Origin: F1-120-MAGs023 sp038228615
Lineage (GTDB): Bacteria; Actinomycetota; Acidimicrobiia; IMCC26256; PALSA-610
DNA length: 5,577 nt
Reading direction: 5' to 3'
Assembly (NCBI GenBank): GCA_038228615.1
Contig: JBBRPC010000254.1
Coordinates: 1-5,577, forward strand
The translations under genes and the position numbers were made by a program. Below the pieces are notes generated by a model. The model did no database searches. It saw nothing but the letters and a program-made list of their open reading frames with translations, and was not told the origin of the DNA. Below are positions 1 to 5,518 of the stretch, piece after piece (position 1 is the stretch's first letter; each line of letters opens with the position of its first letter).

Positions 1-66
1 ATCCGCGAAGCGTTCGACCTCGGCCCCGCACCACTCAAACTCAGAGTCCGTCGCCGCACGCACTAA
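1..66 (+). CDS. der: C-terminal end of probable ribosome-assembly GTPase Der (EngA), partial
   Basis: Frame 1 is open from the first base to a TAA at 64-66, giving 21 residues beginning IREAFDLGPAPLKL and ending in a basic RVRRRTH tail. This matches the end of the C-terminal KH-like domain of Der/EngA GTPases, recalled for Bacillus as an R-(I/D)-A-F-x-F-x-G-x-P-I-K-I pattern followed by a basic tail: the helix, the P-(L/I)-(K/R)-(L/I) strand and the basic end all line up. Der is a double-GTPase-domain protein that helps mature the 50S subunit. The GTPase motifs would lie upstream of the window, so the call rests on about 20 residues. Frame 2 is also open to 337 but reads through the repeat array with an arginine/histidine-rich composition and is less convincing. 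Confidence 0.6.
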   Translation: MREAFDLGPAPLKLRVRRRTH

Positions 67-103
67 TTTTGGCCTGCTTCGCCCGGCCTGGCGAGTGGCT
101 CGT

Positions 104-236
104 CACCGACTCGCTCGCTTCGCTCGCCTCGGATTCCTCTGCCACCGCGTGATGTGCCACCGACTCGCTCGCTTCGCTCGCCTCGGATTCCTCTGCCACC
201 GCGTGACGCGTCACCGACTCGCTCTCTTCGGATTCC
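104..236. repeat. 54-bp tandem repeat (minisatellite), about 2.5 copies, with nested 9-bp units
   Basis: Copy 1 is at 104-157 and copy 2 at 158-211. They differ only at three positions in the last five bases of the unit. Copy 3 starts at 212 and is recognisable to about 236, with nine bases missing. Each full unit starts CACCGAC and continues with three related 9-mers, TCGCTCGCT (111-119), TCGCTCGCC (120-128) and TCGGATTCC (129-137) in copy 1. The loss in copy 3 equals exactly one 9-mer, as expected from replication slippage. The bases at 92-103 resemble the end of a unit and may be a decayed upstream edge. Because 54 is divisible by three, every frame repeats: the minus strand reads as a Glu/Ser/Ala-rich peptide (EESEASEASES) and plus frame 3 hits TGA in each full unit. 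Confidence 0.85.
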
Positions 237-406
237 GACTCGGCCCCGCGGTGTTGTGTCCAGAGGCCCTCAGGATCGGCTTGAAACGTCCGAGAAAAGG
301 GGATGGTGTCACATCGCGCGCGGGTTGGGCCATTTGACCTAGTTACGTGCTCCCGGCGAAATGCGACAATCACCAGCAATTCGCGCGCGTTCGAACGGTG
401 GAAACG
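237..406. other. Non-coding stretch between the repeat array and the tadE-like gene
   Basis: No convincing gene is visible here. The tadE frame is open from GTG 347, but the better start is ATG 407, so these bases probably form the upstream region and leader of the tadE-like gene. Two -35-like hexamers occur, TTGAAA at 281-286 and TTGACC at 334-339, but neither has a good -10 at the right distance, so no promoter is called. No rho-independent terminator is seen for the upstream gene. An 11-bp string, CTCGGCCCCGC, occurs at 239-249 and also inside the upstream gene at 19-29. Confidence 0.5.
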
Positions 407-1003
407 ATGAAGCTTCACAACACTCGTCACAATGCAGGTCCCAGGCGATCAACCGCCAGGACCAGTCGCGGCGCGGCCCTCGTTGAGGCGGCGATCGTCA
501 CCCCAATGCTGCTGATGCTGGTGTTCGGCATCGTCGAGTTCGGTTTCATCTTCAAAGACACGCTCACGCTGGCGAATGCGTCGCGTGCTGGCGCCCGTCA
601 AGCGAGCGCCGCGACCACTGATCCTTCTGCTGACTGGTTTGTACTCCAGGCCGTAGCCGGTGCGAGTGGCGCGCTGACCCAAGTGCAACAAGTGATCGTG
701 TTCAAAGCGACCAGTCCTACCGGCACTGTGCCCTCCGCTTGTTTAACGAGTGCGCAGCCGGGACTCTGCAATGTCTACAACCAAACCGACCTGTCAATTA
801 CTCAGGCGACGTTCCTCGCGCCTGGATATACCAAGGACGACGCGTGGCCGTCGCTGACGCGCCAAACGAGTATCGCCGCTGTGGGTGGCCCCGACTACCT
901 CGGCGTGTATGTCACGGCGCAGCACACGTCGGTGTTGAACCTCGTCGTGCCGAGCCGCACGTTGCATGATTCAGTTGTCATGCGCCTGGAGCCCACGCGA
1001 TGA
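407..1003 (+). CDS. TadE-like pseudopilin (Flp/Tad-type pilus assembly or secretion)
   Basis: A 198-residue protein with a basic N-terminus, then RGAALVEAAIVTPMLLMLVF (residues 21-40), a single hydrophobic helix, then an exported domain. The helix and the following FxDTLTLANASRAGARQAS segment (about 48-67) are the TadE-like domain pattern (PF07811). Gly22 followed by Glu27 fits a prepilin-peptidase site (cleavage after G, E at +5), as known for TadE/TadF pseudopilins. Cys112 and Cys121 could form a disulphide outside the membrane. ATG 407 is preferred over the in-frame GTGs at 347 and 398, because GGTGGAA (397-403) lies just upstream and residue numbering then suits a class III signal. The gene ends in an ATGA overlap with the tadG-like gene, so the two are almost certainly co-translated. 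No other Tad genes (ATPase, TadB/C, prepilin peptidase) are in the window. Confidence 0.85.
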   Translation: MKLHNTRHNAGPRRSTARTSRGAALVEAAIVTPMLLMLVFGIVEFGFIFKDTLTLANASRAGARQASAATTDPSADWFVLQAVAGASGALTQVQQVIVFKATSPTGTVPSACLTSAQPGLCNVYNQTDLSITQATFLAPGYTKDDAWPSLTRQTSIAAVGGPDYLGVYVTAQHTSVLNLVVPSRTLHDSVVMRLEPTR

Positions 1004-2523
1004 AGCTCGTTCCTGCGAAACGTCGCCGAGAGGAGGGTGGCTACGTCCTCGTGCTGATCGCCGGTTCGATGTCGGTGCTGCTTGCGATCGCGGGCTTCTC
1101 CGTCGACCTCGGTTATTGGTATCGCGAAGCGACGCGTATGCAAACTGCCGTCGATGCCGCCGCGCTGGCAGGGGTCGTCTACATGCCGGGGAACTTCTCA
1201 AAGGCGCAGAACACTGCATTGAAAGTCATGGCGAAGAACAGCTTCCCCGATGGCGTCGGTGGCGTGAGCGTGACGGTGACGTCAGTGCCAGGCAACAGCC
1301 GTCGCTTGAAGGTGTGCGCGGTTGATACGCAGGTTGAGCAGTTCTTCACGAAGGTTGTTGGTGCAAATCCGCGCGTCGCGAAATGCTCGACCGGAGAGTA
1401 CGTCTTGCCGGTGGCGATGGGCAGTCCGTTGAACGAGATGGATCAGACCACGCTCGGCGTTTGGCCAGCAGTCAACGGTTACTGTTCGGCCGCTGAAGAT
1501 GGCGACGAGATCCTGTCGGCATCTGATGGCATGTTCCCAGATCACACGTGGGGGACGTATACGGGCTGCAGACCTGGGAGTTTCGGCGGCCCGCACGACG
1601 ACAACCCTTCGTATGACGCGGCAGGGTATAACTACATCGTCGACGTCAAGAGCGCGTCGGCTACGAAGATCGATGTCTATGACGGTGAATGGAGCGGCGC
1701 GAGTTCGATCGACGGCAATCAAGGGAACGGGACCACCTTGGTGAACACGATCTATAGCGTTTCCTGGGACGCCGGCACTCCGCTCGATACCTCGGATGAC
1801 GTTGTGATGCCTGGGTCGCCGTTGAACGTCACCAGTGGCAATGCGGCATATCTCTCGCAGTGGAAGACGATCGCTACCGCCAACGCACCGGGGAGGTACA
1901 CGGTGAACATCACCGTGTCGACGAATCCCGAGTCGCACGGATCCAATTCGTTCGGGTTGCGGGCGTATTCTGGAGCGTTTTCGCTCTGCACCGCCGACGC
2001 CACCGACCTCACACCCGGGTTATACAGCGCGTCATGCCCGCAGGTGTATGGCCAAACGCACCTTGGCGTGAATGCGCAGGTGTCGAGTTCCACGGCAGTA
2101 TTTAGCTTGGCCAGCGTCGATGCGATCTATGCGGGTCGCCAGATGACGATCGGCCTGTTCGATCCCGGTGAAGGTGGCAACACGATCGAGGTCCTCGATC
2201 CCACAGGAACACCTGTGCATTTCACGTGGGAGACCACCGACGATCTGCCGACGAGAGCAGGTGCGACGTATTTCTCTGGGAGTGGCAAGTCGCTCGATGT
2301 GAGCGGCACGGTGAATCCGTTGCCGACGGGCCGACGTAACCCATATACCTTCAACGACCGCAAAGTCGAACTTCTGGTCAATCTGCCTGCCGACTTCTCG
2401 GTGTACGGCGGCAAGACGTGGTGGAAGCTGCGGTACAAATTCGGTGGCGGTTCGGTCGGTGACCGCACCACATGGGATGTCGGCATTACCGGCGAACCTG
2501 TGCATCTCGTGCTTGGCGGCTGA
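1000..2523 (+). CDS. TadG-like membrane-anchored surface protein (Tad N-terminal domain)
   Basis: A 507-residue protein. Residues 1-12 are basic, about 14-38 form one hydrophobic helix, and DLGYWYREATRMQTAVDAAALAGV (split here: DLGYWYREATRMQ then TAVDAAALAGV, 36-59) is the typical TadG-like N-terminal signature (PF13400 type). Residues about 60-140 complete a TadG-like domain. The remaining 360 residues are rich in Gly, Thr, Ser, Asp and aromatic residues with strand-like alternation, suggesting a beta-rich domain outside the membrane. Six cysteines (106, 129, 162, 190, 330, 346) could pair into disulphides. There is no Glu at +5 after Gly14, so this is not a pseudopilin substrate. GGAG at 988-991 lies 8 bases before the ATG, inside the end of the tadE-like gene. 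Role in a Tad pilus, adhesin or secretion machine is inferred from family membership; the large C-terminal part I cannot assign. Confidence 0.8.
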   Translation: MKLVPAKRRREEGGYVLVLIAGSMSVLLAIAGFSVDLGYWYREATRMQTAVDAAALAGVVYMPGNFSKAQNTALKVMAKNSFPDGVGGVSVTVTSVPGNSRRLKVCAVDTQVEQFFTKVVGANPRVAKCSTGEYVLPVAMGSPLNEMDQTTLGVWPAVNGYCSAAEDGDEILSASDGMFPDHTWGTYTGCRPGSFGGPHDDNPSYDAAGYNYIVDVKSASATKIDVYDGEWSGASSIDGNQGNGTTLVNTIYSVSWDAGTPLDTSDDVVMPGSPLNVTSGNAAYLSQWKTIATANAPGRYTVNITVSTNPESHGSNSFGLRAYSGAFSLCTADATDLTPGLYSASCPQVYGQTHLGVNAQVSSSTAVFSLASVDAIYAGRQMTIGLFDPGEGGNTIEVLDPTGTPVHFTWETTDDLPTRAGATYFSGSGKSLDVSGTVNPLPTGRRNPYTFNDRKVELLVNLPADFSVYGGKTWWKLRYKFGGGSVGDRTTWDVGITGEPVHLVLGG

Positions 2524-2545
2524 TAGTCCGTTAGCGTGCGGCTCG

Positions 2546-2860
2546 ATGAGCGACGTAGTGATTACCGCTGAACTCAGCGCGAACGAGGCGGCAAATTTGC
2601 GTCGCTTCGGATGTACCGTCGCCGATAGCGTTGTGCAGTTGTACGAACGTTCGGCAACGGCACGTTCGCGTGGCGAGACGGTGCTCGTCGTGGTGTACGA
2701 CGTCGGCGCTGTCGAGGTCGAGCGGGTTGCGCAGCTCAGCGGGGCACTGATCGATGCGGGCGCTGACCGACTGCAATACCGTGACGTCGACGATGTCGCG
2801 TCGCTACGTGCCGCGCTTGCCGTCGCCCGCATTGGTGACGCAAGAATCGACATGTACTGA
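2546..2860 (+). CDS. Hypothetical protein, 104 residues, coupled to the oxidoreductase gene
   Basis: I do not recognise a family. The protein is acidic and soluble, with no signal peptide or membrane helix. It reads as alternating strands and helices: MSDVVITAELSANEAANLRR (1-20), a helical stretch ending near residue 43, a strong strand TVLVVVYDVG (45-54), a helix about 55-72, a second short strand near 76-80 (LQYRD), and a final helix. There is one cysteine (23). ATG 2546 is chosen because it follows the tadG-like stop by 22 bases; the frame extends up to GTG 2444 but that would overlap the previous gene by 80 bases with a poor composition. No clear Shine-Dalgarno is visible. The stop TGA (2858-2860) shares one base with the ATG of the next gene, which suggests translational coupling and perhaps a shared function. 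Confidence 0.7.
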   Translation: MSDVVITAELSANEAANLRRFGCTVADSVVQLYERSATARSRGETVLVVVYDVGAVEVERVAQLSGALIDAGADRLQYRDVDDVASLRAALAVARIGDARIDMY

Positions 2861-3819
2861 TGTCGTATCCCGTCGAGATCGGCATTATCGTTCCACAACT
2901 CCAATTCTCATACGACGAGATGCTCCACCGGGCGCGCACGATTGAAGCACTCGGTTTGCATTCGATGTGGATCTACGATCATCTTTACGCCCCGATGATG
3001 TCGAATACCCCAGCGTTTGAAGGGTGGACGCTCGCAACGGCATTGCTCGCGAATACGACAACATTGCGTGTTGGGCACCTCGTGCTCTGCAACAACTTCC
3101 GTAATCCTGCGGTGCTGGCGAAGATGGCCACGACACTCGACGTGATCTCCAATGGCCGGCTCGAGTTCGGCATCGGGAGTGGGAGCTACGAACAAGAACA
3201 TGTCGAAGCTGGCTTGCAATGGGGCAACTTCGCGCAACGCAGTGCACGACTTGACGAATCGCTTGCCGTGATCACCTCCATGTTCGAACACGAACGGACC
3301 ACGTTTGCAGGCGAGCACTATCAGGTCACCGACCTTGCGAATCTTCCGCAACCTGTGCAACGGCCGCGACCGCCGATCCACGTCGGTGGGGCAGGGGAGC
3401 GTTACACCCTTCCGCTCGTCGCTCGGTATGCAGATGTGTGGAACGTACCGACCTATGCGCTGCACGACTTCGAACACAAACGCGATGTGCTCGAGACCTG
3501 CTGCCGTTCCGTCGACCGCGATCCGAACGAATTACGTATCGCATTTGAGACCGTCTTGGTGACGGGCCGAACTGTCGACGACGTGGCCGAAAATTTGCCG
3601 AAAGCCCAACGGCGATTCGGTTCCGAGAGCTGGGGACTCGAGGCTGGTGGATGCATCGGCACGCCCGACCAAATCATTGATCGCATGCATACATTGATCG
3701 CACAAGGCGTCAGTTTGTTCACGTTCTTTCTTCACGACCGCGCCAGCGACGCGACGTTGCAGCTCATCGCCGAGGAAATCATGCCTGCGTTTTCGGATGT
3801 CCGTGTCGGCGGTGATTGA
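2860..3819 (+). CDS. LLM-class flavin/F420-dependent oxidoreductase
   Basis: A 319-residue protein of the bacterial luciferase-like monooxygenase superfamily, a TIM-barrel that uses reduced FMN or coenzyme F420. Visible signatures are the first strand EIGIIVPQ (6-13), the helix-strand unit ALGLHSMWIYDHLY (30-43), the core block NPAVLAKMATTLDVISNGRL (82-101) running into EFGIGSG, the strand PPIHVGGAGE (171-180) that in relatives contacts the cofactor phosphate, and the late IGTPDQIIDRM (266-276) typical of the family. Length is normal for the family. The pattern recalls the Rv1855c-like F420 subgroup of mycobacteria, so F420 is more likely than FMN, but the sequence cannot settle cofactor or substrate. 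It sits between two small genes with overlaps at both ends, so all three are probably one translational unit. Confidence 0.9.
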   Translation: MSYPVEIGIIVPQLQFSYDEMLHRARTIEALGLHSMWIYDHLYAPMMSNTPAFEGWTLATALLANTTTLRVGHLVLCNNFRNPAVLAKMATTLDVISNGRLEFGIGSGSYEQEHVEAGLQWGNFAQRSARLDESLAVITSMFEHERTTFAGEHYQVTDLANLPQPVQRPRPPIHVGGAGERYTLPLVARYADVWNVPTYALHDFEHKRDVLETCCRSVDRDPNELRIAFETVLVTGRTVDDVAENLPKAQRRFGSESWGLEAGGCIGTPDQIIDRMHTLIAQGVSLFTFFLHDRASDATLQLIAEEIMPAFSDVRVGGD

Positions 3820-4079
3820 CTCCGTCTGTGCCTTGGTGCCCGGCGTGTTCGAAATACCTCACCCCCACGTCGATGCAAGCCGACGGGACCTGCCCCTTCT
3901 GTAAACAGATCGTCGACTACACCCGCAACGCCAAGGTCGTCGCGGCCCGCGAACGCGGCGAGGAAATCGAAGCCGAGGTTGCCGTCCCCTGGCACCTCAA
4001 GCTGTTGCTCGCTTCGAGCGCGGTCTACTTGGGGTGGCGGGCTGTGCAAGGCGTTGAGTGGATCATCGGTCGGTTCTAG
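3816..4079 (+). CDS. Small zinc-ribbon membrane protein
   Basis: An 87-residue protein. CPAC (8-11) and CPFC (26-29) make a four-cysteine zinc ribbon with a 14-residue gap. A charged, helical linker follows (about 35-57, rich in Arg and Glu), then a hydrophobic segment WHLKLLLASSAVYLGW (59-74) that probably crosses or enters the membrane, and a short amphipathic end. This layout, a cytosolic ribbon tethered to one C-terminal helix, is common among uncharacterised actinobacterial small proteins; no function is known to me. The start is uncertain: TTG 3816 overlaps the previous stop by four bases (TTGA), while GTG 3828 would leave an 8-base gap and begin directly with PWCPAC. Either start keeps the whole ribbon. 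Confidence 0.75.
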   Translation: MTPSVPWCPACSKYLTPTSMQADGTCPFCKQIVDYTRNAKVVAARERGEEIEAEVAVPWHLKLLLASSAVYLGWRAVQGVEWIIGRF

Positions 4080-4108
4080 CGCAGCAGCGTCTTGTAGAGT
4101 GCGACGTT

Positions 4109-4122
4109 CCTCGGCGACGAGG
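4109..4122 (+). other. GNRA-loop hairpin in the 5' leader of the tRNA
   Basis: CCTCG (4109-4113) and CGAGG (4118-4122) pair perfectly around a GCGA loop (4114-4117), a stable GNRA tetraloop. The hairpin ends three bases before the mature tRNA 5' end, so it would be in the precursor removed by RNase P. It has no U-tract and is therefore not a terminator. A role in processing is possible but not shown. Confidence 0.55.
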
Positions 4123-4125
4123 TAG

Positions 4126-4203
4126 CGGGCTGTAGCGCAGCTTGGTTAGCGCGCTTGACTGGGGGTCAAGAGGTCCCGGGTTCGAATCCCGGCAGCCCGA
4201 CCA
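4126..4203 (+). tRNA. tRNA-Pro (anticodon GGG)
   Basis: A complete cloverleaf can be drawn. The acceptor stem is CGGGCTG (4126-4132) with CAGCCCG (4193-4199). The D stem is GCGC (4135-4138) with GCGC (4149-4152). The anticodon stem is CTTGA (4154-4158) with TCAAG (4166-4170), and the loop CTGGGGG (4159-4165) puts GGG at 4161-4163 after T33 and before G37. The variable loop is 4171-4175. The T stem CCGGG (4176-4180) pairs with CCCGG (4188-4192) around TTCGAAT. A4200 is the discriminator and CCA (4201-4203) is encoded. It should read CCC and, by wobble, CCU proline codons. Its 3' half is the likely attachment site for the integrase-bearing DNA downstream. Confidence 0.97.
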
Positions 4204-4219
4204 CAAAAGTCCAGGTCAG

Positions 4220-4247
4220 AGCCGGTGCGCAGAGCACCGGCTTTTTC
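4220..4247 (+). terminator. Rho-independent terminator after tRNA-Pro
   Basis: AGCCGGTGC (4220-4228) and GCACCGGCT (4234-4242) form a perfect 9-bp stem with a 5-base GCAGA loop, followed by a run of five T (4242-4246). It lies 16 bases after the CCA end and should end the tRNA transcript, and it would also shield the integrase gene from upstream transcription. Confidence 0.9.
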
Positions 4248-4249
4248 AT

Positions 4250-4278
4250 TTCCCACCCATGTATGCAAACGGTATGCT
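4250..4278 (+). promoter_or_regulatory. Candidate integrase promoter
   Basis: TTCCCA (4250-4255, four of six matches to TTGACA) and TATGCT (4273-4278, four of six matches to TATAAT) are separated by 17 bases. Transcription would start near 4285, just past the terminator and about 70 bases before the integrase ATG at 4356. Matches are modest, so this is tentative. Confidence 0.3.
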
Positions 4279-4313
4279 TTTTTCTGACGAGGTTGTATGG
4301 CGCTGCAGTATGT
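4261..4313 (+). repeat. Clustered GTATG direct repeats upstream of the integrase
   Basis: GTATGC occurs at 4261-4266 and 4272-4277, 11 bases apart (about one helical turn). GTATGG follows at 4295-4300 and GTATGT at 4308-4313. Such short direct repeats beside a tRNA attachment site could be arm-type integrase binding sites or an operator, because the first two overlap the candidate promoter. The motif is short, so chance is not excluded. Confidence 0.35.
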
Positions 4314-4342
4314 CGGTGTCGCGTCTCGGTAATGCGTCGGTG

Positions 4343-4350
4343 AAAGGTGG
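4343..4350 (+). promoter_or_regulatory. Ribosome binding site for the original integrase start (ATG 4356)
   Basis: AAAGGTGG is close to the consensus AAAGGAGG and ends five bases before ATG 4356. It is the best Shine-Dalgarno in this part of the window and supports 4356 as the ancestral integrase start. Confidence 0.6.
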
Positions 4351-4355
4351 GCCTG

Positions 4356-4424
4356 ATGGCAACGGTGTTCAGCAGCGAACCGGAAGTGCAAAAGCAGCGC
4401 GGCAAATGGTCGGTGCGCGTGTAG
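4356..4424 (+). pseudogene. Detached N-terminal piece of the integrase (22 codons, then amber stop)
   Basis: From ATG 4356 the frame encodes 22 residues ending KQRGKWSVRV, then TAG at 4422-4424. The same frame continues after the stop with GYDSATGRRRV and into the integrase. KWSVRV plus YDxxTGRRR is the usual beta-strand pattern of the N-terminal arm-binding domain of actinophage-type tyrosine integrases, so the TAG cuts that domain in two. Read through, the protein would be 380 residues, normal for the family. The piece could be a remnant of a mutated gene or act as a small leader ORF coupled to the downstream start. Confidence 0.65.
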
Positions 4425-4441
4425 GGGTACGACTCCGCAAC

Positions 4442-4447
4442 AGGGAG
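4442..4447 (+). promoter_or_regulatory. Internal Shine-Dalgarno for the truncated integrase (GTG 4455)
   Basis: AGGGAG lies seven bases before GTG 4455 and 18 bases past the amber stop. It could let ribosomes restart and make an integrase lacking the first part of the arm-binding domain. The purine run also encodes the Gly-Arg of the conserved TGRRR motif, so it may be accidental. Confidence 0.4.
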
Positions 4448-4454
4448 ACGGCGC

Positions 4455-5498
4455 GTGCGACAACTCGGCACGATCGACACGAAGAAAGCTGCGGTCGCGC
4501 ACTCGCGGTTGTTCGTGGAGGGGCGCGTTGGCGGGGCTGACGAGACAGTTGGCGACTTCCTGACTGAAGCATGGCTGCCGTCGAAAGAGGGGCGGGTTGA
4601 GCCTTCGACGCTGGAGCAATACCGCTGGGCGGTGAACGGTCATGTGATTCCGTTGATCGGCTCGGTGCGGCTCCGCGATTTCACGCCTGAGCTCGCCGAT
4701 CGTTGGGTGCGCGACTTGTGTGCGGTGCCCGAAGATGGCGGCAAGGCTCGTTTGGGTGCGACCTCAACTCGGACGGTTCGCAAGGTGTTGTCGATGGCGT
4801 TGGAAGAAGCAGTCGAGCGTGGACGTATTCCGCGCAATCCGGTGCTGCGAACGCGGCCGCCGAAACCAGTTCGCCAAACCAGCAAACTCGGTTGGACCTT
4901 GGTGGAAGCAAAGACGTTTCTCGTAGCGATCGCGGATCACCGTTTGTACGCGGCGTTTCAGTTGTGTTTGGTCACCGGAATGCGGCGCGGCGAAGTGCTT
5001 GCGTTGCGCTGGGAAGATGTTGATTTTGAGTTGCGTGAGGTGCACATCGTGCAGCAGCTCACCGTTGAACGCGGCGTGCCGGTGATCAAGCAGCTCAAGA
5101 CTGAGTCAAGCGATCGAGTTGTGGCGATCGGGGAGACGACGGCTTCGGTGTTGGCGCGCCATCGCGAGCTGCAGTGCGGTGAAGCGGAGTACGCGGATGA
5201 AGCGTGGGAAGACACCGGGCTTGTGTTCACGACGGCGTTGGGTAACTTGATTGATCCCAACAATTTCCGTCGGCTGATGAACGACTTGATCGTGAAAGCG
5301 GGAGTGCCGCGGATCACGCCGAAGGGGTTGCGGCATACCGCGCAGTCGGTGGGGCGAGTGGTGGTGGGCGACGACAAGGTGATGCAAGAACGCCTCGGCC
5401 ACTCCGACGTCGAGATCACGCTCAACACCTACACGCACACCGTCACCGAACAACACCGCAAAGCCGGCGAACAACTCGACGAAATCTTCCGGATCTAG
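4455..5498 (+). CDS. Tyrosine-recombinase integrase, 5'-truncated by an upstream amber stop
   Basis: A 347-residue site-specific recombinase. Residues 1-25 are the rest of the arm-binding domain, about 30-125 are the SAM-like core-binding domain (TVGDFLTEAW to ALEEAVERG), and about 145-340 are the catalytic domain. Catalytic positions seen are Arg177 in TGMRRGE, Lys215 in QLKTESSDR, Arg293 in KGLRHT, His316 in ERLGHS and the nucleophile Tyr326 in LNTYTHT. The first histidine of the HxxR box is Lys290 instead. The enzyme should cut and rejoin DNA between the element's attP and the tRNA-Pro attB. The full gene probably began at ATG 4356, but TAG 4422-4424 interrupts it; GTG 4455 with AGGGAG upstream is the best remaining start. 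Whether the short form is active is unknown, as it lacks part of the domain that binds arm sites. No excisionase gene is visible within the window. Confidence 0.85.
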   Translation: MRQLGTIDTKKAAVAHSRLFVEGRVGGADETVGDFLTEAWLPSKEGRVEPSTLEQYRWAVNGHVIPLIGSVRLRDFTPELADRWVRDLCAVPEDGGKARLGATSTRTVRKVLSMALEEAVERGRIPRNPVLRTRPPKPVRQTSKLGWTLVEAKTFLVAIADHRLYAAFQLCLVTGMRRGEVLALRWEDVDFELREVHIVQQLTVERGVPVIKQLKTESSDRVVAIGETTASVLARHRELQCGEAEYADEAWEDTGLVFTTALGNLIDPNNFRRLMNDLIVKAGVPRITPKGLRHTAQSVGRVVVGDDKVMQERLGHSDVEITLNTYTHTVTEQHRKAGEQLDEIFRI

Positions 5499-5518
5499 GC
5501 GTCAGATACAACCAGCGC

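Noticed and set aside
95..342. Plus-strand frames through the repeat array (80 and 62 codons)
   Set aside because: Composition is Arg/His/Leu-rich and dictated by the repeats, and there is no recognisable domain or start signal.
281..362. TTGAAA (281-286) and TTGACC (334-339) as -35 boxes for the tadE-like gene
   Set aside because: The hexamers 17 bases downstream (TGGTGT and CGAAAT) are poor -10 matches, so a promoter cannot be supported.
41..430. Minus-strand open frame of 129 codons with a Glu/Ser/Ala-rich repeat peptide
   Set aside because: It overlaps the end of the der-like gene and the start of the tadE-like gene. Its repetitive peptide is fully explained by the 54-bp DNA repeat, whose length keeps all frames periodic. 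No ribosome binding site or domain supports it.
1282..1938. Minus-strand frame of 218 codons opposite tadG
   Set aside because: Arg/Val/Ile-rich antisense shadow of a gene with clear TadG features.
2032..2904. Long minus-strand frame of 290 codons opposite tadG, the 104-residue gene and the oxidoreductase
   Set aside because: High-GC shadow frame: Ser/Thr/Arg/Ala-rich, crosses three genes with good evidence on the other strand, and has no domain.
4095..4100. TAGAGT as a -10 box for the tRNA gene
   Set aside because: Position fits a short leader, but no -35-like hexamer lies 16-18 bases upstream; too weak to list.
4142..4643. Frames crossing the tRNA on both strands, including peptides like GLPGFEPGTS and AAGIRTRDLLTPSQAR
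   Set aside because: These are well-known false peptides from translating tRNA genes, often mis-annotated in databases; the tRNA and integrase explain the DNA.
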